Shown piece after piece: positions 1-8,477 of a stretch of DNA of 34,828 bases. The stretch is from Lachnoclostridium sp. UBA739 (GTDB lineage: Bacteria > Bacillota_A > Clostridia > Lachnospirales > Lachnospiraceae). The notes under the pieces are model-generated. The model had not been told where the DNA came from. It worked only from the letters and a program-made list of their open reading frames with translations, and made no database searches. The stretch's first letter is position 1. The number at the start of each line of letters is the position of its first letter. The stretch spans positions 13,592-48,419 of the forward strand of contig DBKX01000199.1 of the NCBI GenBank assembly GCA_002297865.1, written 5' to 3'. A program made the translations under genes and the position numbers.

Positions 1-1033
1 AAACATTGTTAGATGGACTTGGAGTTGGAGTCTTAGTTGGTACAACTGGAGCTGTGCTTGAAGCGGCAGGGGAAGGTACAACATAAGAGCCATTAACTGT
101 TTTCATGTAATAGATACCTACATTATCATCAGATGGATACAAGATGTAATGTCCTGCTCCTGGTAAGGCAAAAACTAGTTCAGTTACTGTGCTCGGTATT
201 GCTGCACAGCTCTGGATATCTGAACCGTTGTAATTAAGTGTTAAGTTACGATTGGTAGAACCGCCACTCATGGCATGTACAATTAATTTTCCAGCTGCAG
301 CTGCATGAAATGAAATTGCACGTTTCGTAGTAGTTCCCTTTCCTCCTGATTTTGCACGACGTGTGTAGGATGAACCATTACATGTTTTGTTGGAGCTGTC
401 AACTATCCAGCTTGAACCACCTGTAATAAAAGTAAATCCATTGACTGTAAAATCAGATGAGTATGTACCTTCTGCTACACTCTTGGATACATTTAACTCT
501 AACGCTGTATTAGCGCTAGGAATTGTACTAACCGCTGGAGCGCTGCTGGTTTGTACAGGTGCCTGAGATGTAGTAACAGGGTTGCTTGGGGTTGCTTTTC
601 CACCTACATAAGTGTATTCTGTCCCATTCACTGTGTAGATAACCTTGTAGCTTGTCATACTTGGCATTGTTCCTTCCCCATTAAAACCAAAGGATACAGA
701 ACCATCTCCTGCTATTGTCTTGTTCCAGTCTTCTGGAATAAAAGTTACCGTGCTGCCTGTTACAGATGCTGTTGCACACCAGATGCTTGTAATCTTCATA
801 TTAGGAGCATCTACAACTAGTTTCCAGCTGTCTGCTTTTTGTGTCATTTGATTAGTTACTGTTACATTGCAGCCGAAAGATGTTCCCCATGAAGTCCCAT
901 TTCCCTCCACGACAAAATCCCCCGTCTGGGCTGCCATGACTTTCTCTACACATACTTGTGGTATGTACATTGTGAATACAAGCACAACTGCTAATAGAAA
1001 AGAAAGTCTTCTTTTAAATTTTTTTGCACACAT
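1..1033 (-). CDS. Secreted CBM2 protein with pectinase-type accessory domain, partial (C-terminus off the left edge)
   Basis: Open from the ATG at 1033 to the window edge, 344 codons without a stop. A hydrophobic signal peptide (RRLSFLLAVVLVFTMYIP) leads into a domain of about 100 residues that resembles a family 2 cellulose-binding module: SWKLVVDAP, an ITSIWCATAS stretch, an EDWNKTIAGDGS turn and a FGFNGEG strand. A Ser/Thr/Pro linker follows, then a second domain (FTVNGFTFITGG, VDSSNKTCNGSSYTRR, RAISFHAAAAGKLIVH) of the kind found beside catalytic domains of pectate lyases and pectin methylesterases, and then a second Pro/Thr linker. The catalytic domain would lie beyond base 1. AGGAGG at 1040-1045 supports the start. 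A secreted cell-wall-binding role is well supported; the pectinase assignment is inference. Confidence 0.8.
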   Translation of the reverse strand, partial: MCAKKFKRRLSFLLAVVLVFTMYIPQVCVEKVMAAQTGDFVVEGNGTSWGTSFGCNVTVTNQMTQKADSWKLVVDAPNMKITSIWCATASVTGSTVTFIPEDWNKTIAGDGSVSFGFNGEGTMPSMTSYKVIYTVNGTEYTYVGGKATPSNPVTTSQAPVQTSSAPAVSTIPSANTALELNVSKSVAEGTYSSDFTVNGFTFITGGSSWIVDSSNKTCNGSSYTRRAKSGGKGTTTKRAISFHAAAAGKLIVHAMSGGSTNRNLTLNYNGSDIQSCAAIPSTVTELVFALPGAGHYILYPSDDNVGIYYMKTVNGSYVVPSPAASSTAPVVPTKTPTPSPSNNV

Positions 1034-1063
1034 AAAATACCTCCTAAAATTTTTAGCATTCCT

Positions 1064-1092
1064 ATTATAGCTACTTTTTTATAATACTTCAA
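1064..1092 (-). promoter_or_regulatory. Sigma-A promoter of the CBM2 protein gene
   Basis: On the minus strand, -35 TTGAAG (1087-1092) and -10 TATAAT (1064-1069) are separated by exactly 17 bp. The predicted transcript start near 1056 leaves a short leader ending in AGGAGG before the ATG. Confidence 0.7.
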
Positions 1093-1186
1093 TTTCCATA
1101 TGTATACAATTTGCATTACTAACAACATTGTATTTTTATTTTGTGCAAATTATAGGAAGTAAAATCATTGACTATTGCTTTTTTCT

Positions 1187-1216
1187 TTGACATATACTAT
1201 TATATACAACTATGTT
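1187..1216 (+). promoter_or_regulatory. Promoter of the yihY-like gene
   Basis: Perfect -35 TTGACA (1187-1192), then 18 bp, then -10 TATGTT (1211-1216, 4 of 6 consensus bases). It lies about 30 bp before the ATG, with AAGGAG at 1235-1240 in between. It is divergent from the promoter at 1064-1092. Confidence 0.55.
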
Positions 1217-1246
1217 AATTATCTTTTTGCTATTAAGGAGAAGTAA

Positions 1247-2089
1247 ATGATAAATAGAATTTATTTATTAATAGAGTTTGTATTAGCATTTACTAGAAAA
1301 ATGAGAGATGATTTTGTTTCTAGCTTTGCTGCACAAGGAGCATTTTTTATTATAATTTCCTCGTTTCCTTTTGCCATGTTTCTCTTAACATTAATACAGT
1401 ACTTACCTATAACAGAAAGCACGCTGTTAGGCATTGTGAACACTTATATTCCTGATACCTTTAGTCCATATATAATCTCTATTATTACAGAGGTCTACAA
1501 TTATGCATCAGGAACCATTATCTCATTAACCGCCATAACTACACTTTGGTCCGCTTCTAGAGGATTAATTGCTATTATGCGTGGATTAAATAACATATAT
1601 GGCATTCAAGAAACTCGTAATTATTTTAAAATACGTATTCTTGCTTTATTTTACACTTTCGTTTTTGCATTAATGCTGATCGGAACGTTGTTTTTGCTGG
1701 TTTTTGGTAACTCTCTGCTGATTTGGATTGAAAACAAAATTCCTGCCTTGACTGACCTTGCCTTATTGTTGATTAGCATAAGAACTACCGTTGTTCTTTT
1801 GGTTTTAGTGGTGCTTTTCATTACAATGTACTTATTTATACCAAACCGTAAGTCTAGTTTTATTCGCGAACTGCCAGGCGCTTTTATATCAGCAGCTGGA
1901 TGGATGATCTTCTCCTATGGTTTTTCCTATTACATTGACCATATGAAGAACTTCACCAATACCTACGGAAGCCTGACAGCCGCTGTCTTACTTATGTTAT
2001 GGCTTTATTTTTGCATGTACATCTTATTCTTTGGCGGAGAGGTAAATTATGTATTAGCCTCTCTTACAAATAAAGATTGCCAATTGTAG
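1247..2089 (+). CDS. YihY/virulence factor BrkB family membrane protein
   Basis: A 280-residue integral membrane protein of the YihY/BrkB family, once misassigned as ribonuclease BN. About six hydrophobic segments are visible, starting with AAQGAFFIIISSFPFAMFLL. Typical family features are the SASRGLIAIMRGLNNIYG loop near residue 105, the RELPGAFISAAGWMIFSYGF stretch near 207 and the closing SLTAAVLLMLWLYF helix. The molecular function is not settled for this family; an envelope or transport role is the usual guess. The start is fixed by AAGGAG 6 bp upstream. The last 26 bp overlap the 3' end of the convergent SpoIID-domain gene, with no terminator between them. Confidence 0.9.
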   Translation: MINRIYLLIEFVLAFTRKMRDDFVSSFAAQGAFFIIISSFPFAMFLLTLIQYLPITESTLLGIVNTYIPDTFSPYIISIITEVYNYASGTIISLTAITTLWSASRGLIAIMRGLNNIYGIQETRNYFKIRILALFYTFVFALMLIGTLFLLVFGNSLLIWIENKIPALTDLALLLISIRTTVVLLVLVVLFITMYLFIPNRKSSFIRELPGAFISAAGWMIFSYGFSYYIDHMKNFTNTYGSLTAAVLLMLWLYFCMYILFFGGEVNYVLASLTNKDCQL

Positions 2090-3893
2090 TATTATTGTAA
2101 TAATGCTGTAAGATGGTGCTATAATTAAAGCCTGCATCTGCCATTGCTTTAGCACCATTCTGACTCATGCCGACACCATGTCCGTAACCTCCTCCCTGGA
2201 AGCGAAAACTCTCTCCTTTCTCATTTTTTGTAACTAAGAAAAATGCACTTGGAAGCATGTTAAGACCATCCAGTTTACTTTTATCATTTCGCTTAATTGT
2301 CGATTCTAAAGGTGCTAATAGCAAACGGATATTATATTCAGAACATACCTTAATCGTTGCATCAGAGCCTTTTATCACGATTTCATTTATGAGTCCGCTT
2401 TTTGTTCTGTTTGCAACTTCTATGTCTTTAATCGTTCCAATGCTCTCCACTGGCTTACTTTCATATTGTCCATCACACAAGGTTAAAATGAGGCTTGGAT
2501 TCACTTCATAACGTGCCTTCAAATTTTTCTCAATGGATTTTTTTAATTTGCTGGCTGAGACAGTTACATTCCAGCGATACCATGGAAATGAACTATCATA
2601 GGTTTTAATGCTTTTATTATTTAAGAACTTCTTAAATTCTGACTCATTGGTAAAATCGTAATTGTCTAATGTCTTTTTGGAATCTTTACATACTTGGCTT
2701 TGTCCTTCCAGATAACCTCTTTTTTCACTTAACCAAACATCTTTCGCATCTGCAGTACAGCCCCATGAAGTAGAAAAATAGTAAGCTTCTATCACATCAT
2801 TTTCACTTAACATGACTTCACCGTAAGTATCCTTTACTGCCTTAATGCTGTTTTTGTCCTCTGCAATGTTATTGTATACCTGAGACGCAACACTATCGTC
2901 AATGTGTGCTCCATACTGACTGAATTCATTACGCATCAGCTGCTTATAAGCATATGTTCTTGCACATACAGCCTGTACTTTTAGCGCCTCTGTTCCGTAG
3001 TTGCTTGGCATCTCACTTGGAATCACCGCATAAAGATACTCTTCCATAGGCAGTTCATTTACAACCGTAAGCTTATCATTATATTTTGCGATTTCAATCA
3101 TTCCACGATATCCAGGATTTCCACATGTTCGTTTAACATTCAAAAGTTTTATCTTGCCGCTTGACTTCTTTGGCTGAATTGTGATTCTTCCAGACTTCAG
3201 TAACTTACTAGAAGGTTTCACAGTAATTTTTTTACCTGCCTTGTATGATATGGTTTTCTTTCCAACCTTAACGTGATAAGCGCTTGTACATGTAAACGTA
3301 ACAGATTGATGTAGAATATCTTCGTATTTACTAGTTTTTAACAATACCCGAATATCATGAATTTCAAGTTCTTTCTCAACAATCCCCGCACACAGTTTCC
3401 CATCACCTAATGCAAAATCCACGTTATCATATCCTACTAAAATATTTTGTATGGTCAAGGATTTTAATCCGTCCCTAATACGATACACCTTAAAGGAATC
3501 TGCCAATGGATAGTTTTGTATAGCATCATCTACTTCTATTTGTATAATATCCTTATCTATGGATATCACTTTACCGCTAATGCGCTCAGGCTTTAATTTT
3601 ATCTTCTGCACGATTCCATCTTTCATTGTTATGTCACCGATAACATTTTTAATTGGTTCAGAAAGACTCATAGCTGTTTTAACTGAAACGGTCTGATCCT
3701 CGTTAAAATATGTAACCTCGGAATTTTCTCCAGACACAATCCATACATTTTCAAGTACAGTCTCTGCAGATTGCTGTGTGATTGGTGGCTTCTTTTCTTT
3801 CTCTGGCTTTTTTATATTTTGAAATGCCCCGTATAAAAATACCCCCATAAAAAGCATCATACTGAGCAGTAAAATGACCACTTTCTTTTTCAC
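2064..3893 (-). CDS. SpoIID/LytB domain protein
   Basis: A membrane-anchored peptidoglycan-related protein of 609 residues from a GTG start at 3893. I prefer this GTG because AGGAGG sits 7 bp before it; the longer frame begins at a TTG (3917) upstream of that ribosome site. An N-terminal membrane segment (VVILLLSMMLFMGVFLYGAF) is followed by about 230 residues of beta-rich extracytoplasmic sequence. The SpoIID domain follows: YAVIPSEMPSNYGTEALKVQ contains the conserved Glu of the lytic transglycosylase family, then VCARTYAY, and a C-terminal GGGYGHGVGMSQNGAKAMA. SpoIID in Bacillus cleaves denuded glycan strands during engulfment. This longer form need not be sporulation-specific. It overlaps the yihY-like gene by 26 bp tail-to-tail. 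Confidence 0.88.
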   Translation of the reverse strand: MKKKVVILLLSMMLFMGVFLYGAFQNIKKPEKEKKPPITQQSAETVLENVWIVSGENSEVTYFNEDQTVSVKTAMSLSEPIKNVIGDITMKDGIVQKIKLKPERISGKVISIDKDIIQIEVDDAIQNYPLADSFKVYRIRDGLKSLTIQNILVGYDNVDFALGDGKLCAGIVEKELEIHDIRVLLKTSKYEDILHQSVTFTCTSAYHVKVGKKTISYKAGKKITVKPSSKLLKSGRITIQPKKSSGKIKLLNVKRTCGNPGYRGMIEIAKYNDKLTVVNELPMEEYLYAVIPSEMPSNYGTEALKVQAVCARTYAYKQLMRNEFSQYGAHIDDSVASQVYNNIAEDKNSIKAVKDTYGEVMLSENDVIEAYYFSTSWGCTADAKDVWLSEKRGYLEGQSQVCKDSKKTLDNYDFTNESEFKKFLNNKSIKTYDSSFPWYRWNVTVSASKLKKSIEKNLKARYEVNPSLILTLCDGQYESKPVESIGTIKDIEVANRTKSGLINEIVIKGSDATIKVCSEYNIRLLLAPLESTIKRNDKSKLDGLNMLPSAFFLVTKNEKGESFRFQGGGYGHGVGMSQNGAKAMADAGFNYSTILQHYYNNTTIGNLYL

Positions 3894-3936
3894 TCTGTCC
3901 CCTCCTTTATTTTCCAATCTGAATTATAACTAATAT

Positions 3937-3966
3937 ATTATACCTTTATTCAGAATATGTTGTCCA
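3937..3966 (-). promoter_or_regulatory. Promoter of the SpoIID-domain gene
   Basis: Minus strand -35 TGGACA (3961-3966) and -10 TATAAT (3937-3942) with an 18-bp spacer, about 45 bp before the GTG start. Confidence 0.55.
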
Positions 3967-4029
3967 CTTTTAAAATCTTTTCATAAACTTCCTCTTTGTC
4001 CACAAGTATAAGCAACCAGCTTGATTACC

Positions 4030-4058
4030 TTGACGAGATCCTCCCCTTTTGCTAAACT
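4030..4058 (+). promoter_or_regulatory. Candidate promoter of the NCS2 permease
   Basis: -35 TTGACG (4030-4035), 17 bp, -10 TAAACT (4053-4058). It would start a transcript near 4065, putting the inverted repeat at 4078-4110 in the leader RNA. Confidence 0.45.
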
Positions 4059-4077
4059 CTATATGTATTTATTAATT

Positions 4078-4110
4078 TTGCATTAAAATTTTCTTAATTT
4101 CTTAATGCAA
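4078..4110 (+). promoter_or_regulatory. 9-bp inverted repeat in the permease leader
   Basis: TTGCATTAA (4078-4086) and its exact complement TTAATGCAA (4102-4110) are separated by 15 bp, ending 12 bp before the ribosome site. It could be a repressor operator or an RNA hairpin affecting translation. The conserved core of the purine riboswitch was looked for in 3894-4132 and not found. Confidence 0.45.
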
Positions 4111-4132
4111 CCCAAACAACATGGAGGTACAT

Positions 4133-5521
4133 ATGTTAGAAAAACTTTTCAAACTCAAAGAGAACAACACCACAGTAAAAACAGAAGTTCTCGCAGGTCT
4201 TACCACCTTTATGACTATGGCTTATATATTGGCCGTTAATCCTCAGACAATGACTGCTTTTAACAACCTTGATGGCTACAAAGGAACTATCATGAGCCAG
4301 AGTGGAGTATTTTATGGAACAGCTATTGCCGCAGCTATTGGATGCTTTTTAATGGCATTTCTTGCAAACTATCCATTTGGTCTTGCACCAGGAATGGGCC
4401 TGAATGCATACTTTTGCTGGACAGTGGTTGTAAACCTTGGTTTCACTTGGCAAGAAGCACTTGCTGCTGTCTTCGTAGAAGGTATTATATTTGTATTACT
4501 TTCTTTAACCAGTGTCAGGGAAGCAATATTTAATGCGATTCCTCAAACTTTAAAGCATGCTGTAAGCTGTGGTATCGGCTTATTCATCGCTTTCATCGGT
4601 CTTCAAAACTCAGGTATTGTTGAAAACAATGACAACACATTACTTCAAATCCATGCATTTTCAAAAGAGACTTTCCATACCTCTGATATGTGTGCTCTTT
4701 TAGCAATGGCAGGTATTATTATTGTTGCCATTCTTTTAATAAAGAAAATAAAAGGTGGTATCTTACTTGGAATTCTTATCACTTGGATTCTTGGATGCAT
4801 TTGCCAGCTTACAGGATTATACAAAGTAGATGCTGATCTTGGATTTTTCAGTATGTTCCCTAACTTTGCAGAACCTATCAAAATTTCTTCCGTTGGAGAT
4901 GTTGCTTTTAAATTAGACTTCTCTCATCTTTTATCTGCTGAATTCGCAACCGCTATTTTCGCATTCTTATTTGTTGATATGTTTGATACACTAGGAACTT
5001 TGATTGGTGTTTCTTCTAAAGCAAATATGCTTGACAAAGAAGGAAAACTTCCTAGAATCAGAGGTGCATTGCTTGCTGACTCTTTAGCAACTATTATTGG
5101 TTCTTTATTCGGTGTTTCCACAACTACAACTTATGTGGAAAGTGCAACAGGTGTCTCTGAAGGTGGACGAACTGGTTTAACTGCTGCAACAACAGGTATT
5201 TTATTTGCAATATCTATTCTGTTGGCACCTATCTTTACAGCTATTCCATCTTGTGCAACAGCACCAGCCTTGATTATTGTTGGTTTCTACATGATGGCAT
5301 CTGTTCTTTCCGTAGACTTTAATGATATGACAGAAGCAGTTCCTGCATTTATCTGTATTATTGCTATGCCTTTCTTCTACAGCATCGCAGAAGGTATTTC
5401 ACTTGGTGTTATTTCTTATGTTGTAATTAATGTATTATCTGGCAAAGCAAAAGAAAAGAAAATCAGCTGGTTAATGTATGTGTTAACAGTACTATTTATA
5501 TTGAAATATATTGTATTATAA
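4133..5521 (+). CDS. NCS2-family purine (guanine/hypoxanthine/adenine) permease
   Basis: A 462-residue multi-spanning permease resembling the AzgA/PbuG/PbuO branch of NCS2, which imports purine bases with protons. Diagnostic parts are TEVLAGLTTFMTMAYILAVNP near the N-terminus, PFGLAPGMGLNAYFCWTVV, DMFDTLGTLIGVSSKANMLD and the SLFGVSTTTTYVESATGVSE loop with substrate-site residues. I place the start at the ATG at 4133: GGAGG (4123-4127) is 5 bp before it, whereas the upstream ATG at 4121 is itself part of that ribosome site. It stands alone and is followed by a strong terminator. Which purine it prefers cannot be read from the sequence. Confidence 0.9.
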   Translation: MLEKLFKLKENNTTVKTEVLAGLTTFMTMAYILAVNPQTMTAFNNLDGYKGTIMSQSGVFYGTAIAAAIGCFLMAFLANYPFGLAPGMGLNAYFCWTVVVNLGFTWQEALAAVFVEGIIFVLLSLTSVREAIFNAIPQTLKHAVSCGIGLFIAFIGLQNSGIVENNDNTLLQIHAFSKETFHTSDMCALLAMAGIIIVAILLIKKIKGGILLGILITWILGCICQLTGLYKVDADLGFFSMFPNFAEPIKISSVGDVAFKLDFSHLLSAEFATAIFAFLFVDMFDTLGTLIGVSSKANMLDKEGKLPRIRGALLADSLATIIGSLFGVSTTTTYVESATGVSEGGRTGLTAATTGILFAISILLAPIFTAIPSCATAPALIIVGFYMMASVLSVDFNDMTEAVPAFICIIAMPFFYSIAEGISLGVISYVVINVLSGKAKEKKISWLMYVLTVLFILKYIVL

Positions 5522-5572
5522 TTTGGTTGCAAGAAAAAGGTTTATGAAGCTTTCTTCATATTGTTCTTAAGT

Positions 5573-5614
5573 AAAAAACTCCTCTACATCCAACACTGAA
5601 TGTAAAGGAGTTTT
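5573..5614. terminator. Bidirectional intrinsic terminator
   Basis: Stem AAAACTCCT-c-TACAT (5575-5589) with ATGTA-a-AGGAGTTTT (5600-5614), and A/T runs on both sides. It ends the permease transcript on the plus strand and the ABC/DUF4340 operon on the minus strand. A smaller hairpin, TATGAAG/CTTCATA, lies just before it at 5543-5560. Confidence 0.8.
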
Positions 5615-5634
5615 CCTATTTATACGCTATTAAC

Positions 5635-6231
5635 TTATTCCGCGTCTGTATCTGTAGTAGCCGCTGGCTCTTCTTCTGTAGCCTCAGCAGCACTATCTTC
5701 AAACGTATCCTTGGAAGCTAATGCACTAGAAACACTTGTTTCATCAAATGTATATACCCCATCTGAATTGTCAAGCATTCCGTAGTATCCGCCTTCAGAA
5801 GGTACTGTATCACCAACACTTAAAACAGTAGTCGTTCCATCATTTAATGTAATGGTAACCTTTCCTGCTGGCTTATCCAAACCATACTCATCAATAGAGT
5901 CTTTATTCTTCACTATGCATCTTGTAGCTGCCAAATCAGAAAAAGCATCTAATACATTGTTAATTTCTTCTTGTTTAACCAGAAAGTCCTTATCGCTTGG
6001 CATTACCCAGCCAGTACTTTCTTTCTCAAAAGAAATAGTTCCTTTTTCATTTGAGATATCAATCTTAGTTGCCTTAGAAGTGTCTAATTGAAGCAGATTG
6101 ACGGATGTATCTGCCGCCTTGTCTTTCGCTTCCTTATGCTTTACAGTCGCAAAATAAGCAACACACACAACAACTAATAATGCAGCTAGTGCAATTACTG
6201 TCGTCAGTTCTTTCTTCTTTTTCTTAGACAT
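5635..6231 (-). CDS. DUF4340 domain protein of a Gld-type ABC system
   Basis: A 198-residue protein with a lysine-rich start and one N-terminal membrane helix (TTVIALAALLVVVCVAYFA), then an extracytoplasmic domain. Features typical of DUF4340 are GWVMPSDKDFLVKQEEINNV, the DEYGLDKPAGKVTI motif near residue 115, a SVGDTVPSEGGYYG segment and VYTFDE. The C-terminus is a low-complexity acidic Ala/Glu/Thr tail. It carries roughly one repeat unit, so it is short for DUF4340 proteins. Its ATG shares one base with the preceding stop (TAATG), so it is translationally coupled to the permease gene. Its molecular role is unknown; the family usually accompanies GldG-like ABC components. Confidence 0.8.
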   Translation of the reverse strand: MSKKKKKELTTVIALAALLVVVCVAYFATVKHKEAKDKAADTSVNLLQLDTSKATKIDISNEKGTISFEKESTGWVMPSDKDFLVKQEEINNVLDAFSDLAATRCIVKNKDSIDEYGLDKPAGKVTITLNDGTTTVLSVGDTVPSEGGYYGMLDNSDGVYTFDETSVSSALASKDTFEDSAAEATEEEPAATTDTDAE

Positions 6232-8477
6232 TATGCCTTCCTCCTTCTAAGCCAGATAATTAAACCAGTAACCAGAATAGCAAGAGGTAAGATAATAACA
6301 AATACAATACCTAAAATAACCTGTGTTGTTTCTGGAATTGTTAAATAATCTGTTGTAAGACTAATGGAGCTAATGGAAATATTCTTTCCAACTGGAGCCA
6401 TATAACCTAATGTATCACGGAAAATATTTGCATTGGCAAACTGACCTGTAGAAATAATTTCTTCGTTAAATAAATATACGGAACTAAATACAACAAGTTT
6501 CATTGTTTCGTCTGTTGCCTCTGATTTTTCTTCTGCTAATACACCTAAACCAAATGGTCCTGGAATATCGCCATCTTCCATTTCAGCTGTCTTAGAATCA
6601 ACATTTACTTTGGAATAAGCTCCTTCTGTTGTTCTCATTAATTCAGTTAATGTAACAGAATCTCTAACTGTATCAGATTCAGAAATACCAATACAGTTTG
6701 GCATTACAACGTATTGTCCTGATGCACTTACATTGCTTACAATTTCATGAGTTCCAAGAGTAGGAATAATGTTCGTTGGATATCCACTCATGTAATTACC
6801 GTATTGTTCTAATACAATTCCTTCTTTCTGATAAATACCGTAATATTCTAAAAGCTGAGTAAAGTTAGGCATTTTGTTATTGGTCTGCTGAAGTGTAATA
6901 ATGGCATCTCCACCGTTTGCTAAGTAAACACGAATCATTTTAAGCTCATTATCGGTAAAATCAGCAGTTGGTCCATTGATTACTAAGATATCGCAATCTT
7001 CTGGAATTTCATCTACTGTTAAAGTTTTTAAATCGTTAGCATCAATATTCTTCTTCTTAATAATTGATGTAAGCGTATTGCCTAATTCAGCTTCACCATG
7101 TCCAGATGTATAATAGAGAACTGGTAAGTCTTTGTTTGTGACAAAGTCAATTGCTGCTGTGATCTGACCTTCTACATCAACAGCAGATACACTTTGACTG
7201 CTTGCATCATATTCATACATATCTGTATAGTTTACAACTTTAAATTTTTCAGTGTCTTCATTCACTACGATAATGCTATTCTGTTGCACATCATCATTTG
7301 TAAATTTCTTAGTAAAGTTAGGATATAAGACTGGGTCTTTCTTCTCAACTGTTACTTTCTTGTTAAGCTTATCGTATTTGTTGACGATTTTCTCAACTGT
7401 TGGATCTTCTTGTCCATCTTTGCATACATAGTAAATTTTGATCTTACTATCAATTCCTTTTACAAAATCAATGGTATCCTGTGTAATGGAATAAAGTTTC
7501 TGTGAACTTACATCTGCATATACATCTAATTCTCCAACAAAAAGATTTACCACAACACAGATAACCGTTACAATCACCATTAAACCAGTACGATAAGTGC
7601 TACCTTTTCTTATCTTATCAGACAAACTTTCCTTAATGAAAAGTGTTGTTAACGTAACAAATAATGCTGCAACTGAAACATAGTATACAATATTTGCTAA
7701 GTAAATGGTTCCATAACAGAAGTTTTCAAATGGTTTCATTAATGCAATGGCACCAACCATTTTAGCTAATAAATTATCGTAAAAACTTCCATGGAAGAAA
7801 TATAAAAGAATTAAAGCAACTGTTCCCAAAGCCCACACTCCAACTGCTACATATATCTTTCGCATAGAGATGTAAATAACGAAACAAAATGCTGCAAATA
7901 CAACCAAGGTAATCATCATAGTTGGCAGTTTATCTGTTGGCAACACACTTGCTAACTGATTTGCCAAAAAGCATAATAGCAGCACAATAAAACTGATAAC
8001 TGCTGAAATAATCTGTGACTCTGTTAATGAGGATATAAATAAACCAATTGCAATTAACGCAGCTCCCATTAAAAAGAATCCAAAGATTGCAGCATAACTT
8101 GTACTAAATGCTACTTCACCAAAAGCACTTAAAACTAATGGATAGAAGCAAAGTACTAACATAGTTGCACCAAACAGGGAAAGTACAGCAAGATATTTTG
8201 CAAGTACAATCTTTGCCATGGATACCGAAGAGGTAAACAATAACTGATCCGTTTTCTGCTTCTTCTCTTCTGCCATAACTCTCATGGTCAAAATAGGTAC
8301 TAGGATAATAAAAATAAAGGTAACGTTATTTAAAACATACTCAAAATTAGCTACTTGGTATACAAAATTTAATGCATACATGTAAATGCCAATAACCACT
8401 AGGAAAAATGCCATGAACACGTAACCTATCATAGAATGGAAATAGGATTTTAGTTCCTTCTTATATATAGCTAACAT
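6231..8477 (-). CDS. ABC-2 permease fused to a GldG-like auxiliary domain
   Basis: A 748-residue fusion. Residues 1 to about 270 form an ABC-2 type permease with six or so membrane helices (opening MLAIYKKELKSYFHSMIGYV, with the MRVMAEEKKQKTDQLL segment typical of GldF-like permeases). Another helix near 295-315 leads into a large extracytoplasmic domain of about 400 residues similar to GldG/ABC_transp_aux: SITQDTIDFVKGIDSKIKIY, then PVLYYTSGHGEAEL and DCDILVINGPTADFTDNEL. A final helix near 715-740 ends in RRRKA. In gliding Bacteroidota the permease and GldG are separate proteins; here they are one chain. Substrate unknown. The ATG overlaps the ATPase stop by one base. Confidence 0.85.
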   Translation of the reverse strand: MLAIYKKELKSYFHSMIGYVFMAFFLVVIGIYMYALNFVYQVANFEYVLNNVTFIFIILVPILTMRVMAEEKKQKTDQLLFTSSVSMAKIVLAKYLAVLSLFGATMLVLCFYPLVLSAFGEVAFSTSYAAIFGFFLMGAALIAIGLFISSLTESQIISAVISFIVLLLCFLANQLASVLPTDKLPTMMITLVVFAAFCFVIYISMRKIYVAVGVWALGTVALILLYFFHGSFYDNLLAKMVGAIALMKPFENFCYGTIYLANIVYYVSVAALFVTLTTLFIKESLSDKIRKGSTYRTGLMVIVTVICVVVNLFVGELDVYADVSSQKLYSITQDTIDFVKGIDSKIKIYYVCKDGQEDPTVEKIVNKYDKLNKKVTVEKKDPVLYPNFTKKFTNDDVQQNSIIVVNEDTEKFKVVNYTDMYEYDASSQSVSAVDVEGQITAAIDFVTNKDLPVLYYTSGHGEAELGNTLTSIIKKKNIDANDLKTLTVDEIPEDCDILVINGPTADFTDNELKMIRVYLANGGDAIITLQQTNNKMPNFTQLLEYYGIYQKEGIVLEQYGNYMSGYPTNIIPTLGTHEIVSNVSASGQYVVMPNCIGISESDTVRDSVTLTELMRTTEGAYSKVNVDSKTAEMEDGDIPGPFGLGVLAEEKSEATDETMKLVVFSSVYLFNEEIISTGQFANANIFRDTLGYMAPVGKNISISSISLTTDYLTIPETTQVILGIVFVIILPLAILVTGLIIWLRRRKA

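Noticed and set aside
551..820. Cysteine-rich 89-codon plus-strand frame
   Set aside because: It is antisense to the CBM2 region; the cysteines are shadows of Thr/Ala codons, and no start signal is seen.
3894..4132. Purine riboswitch before the NCS2 permease
   Set aside because: The conserved junction and loop sequences of the purine aptamer were not found; only an inverted repeat is present.
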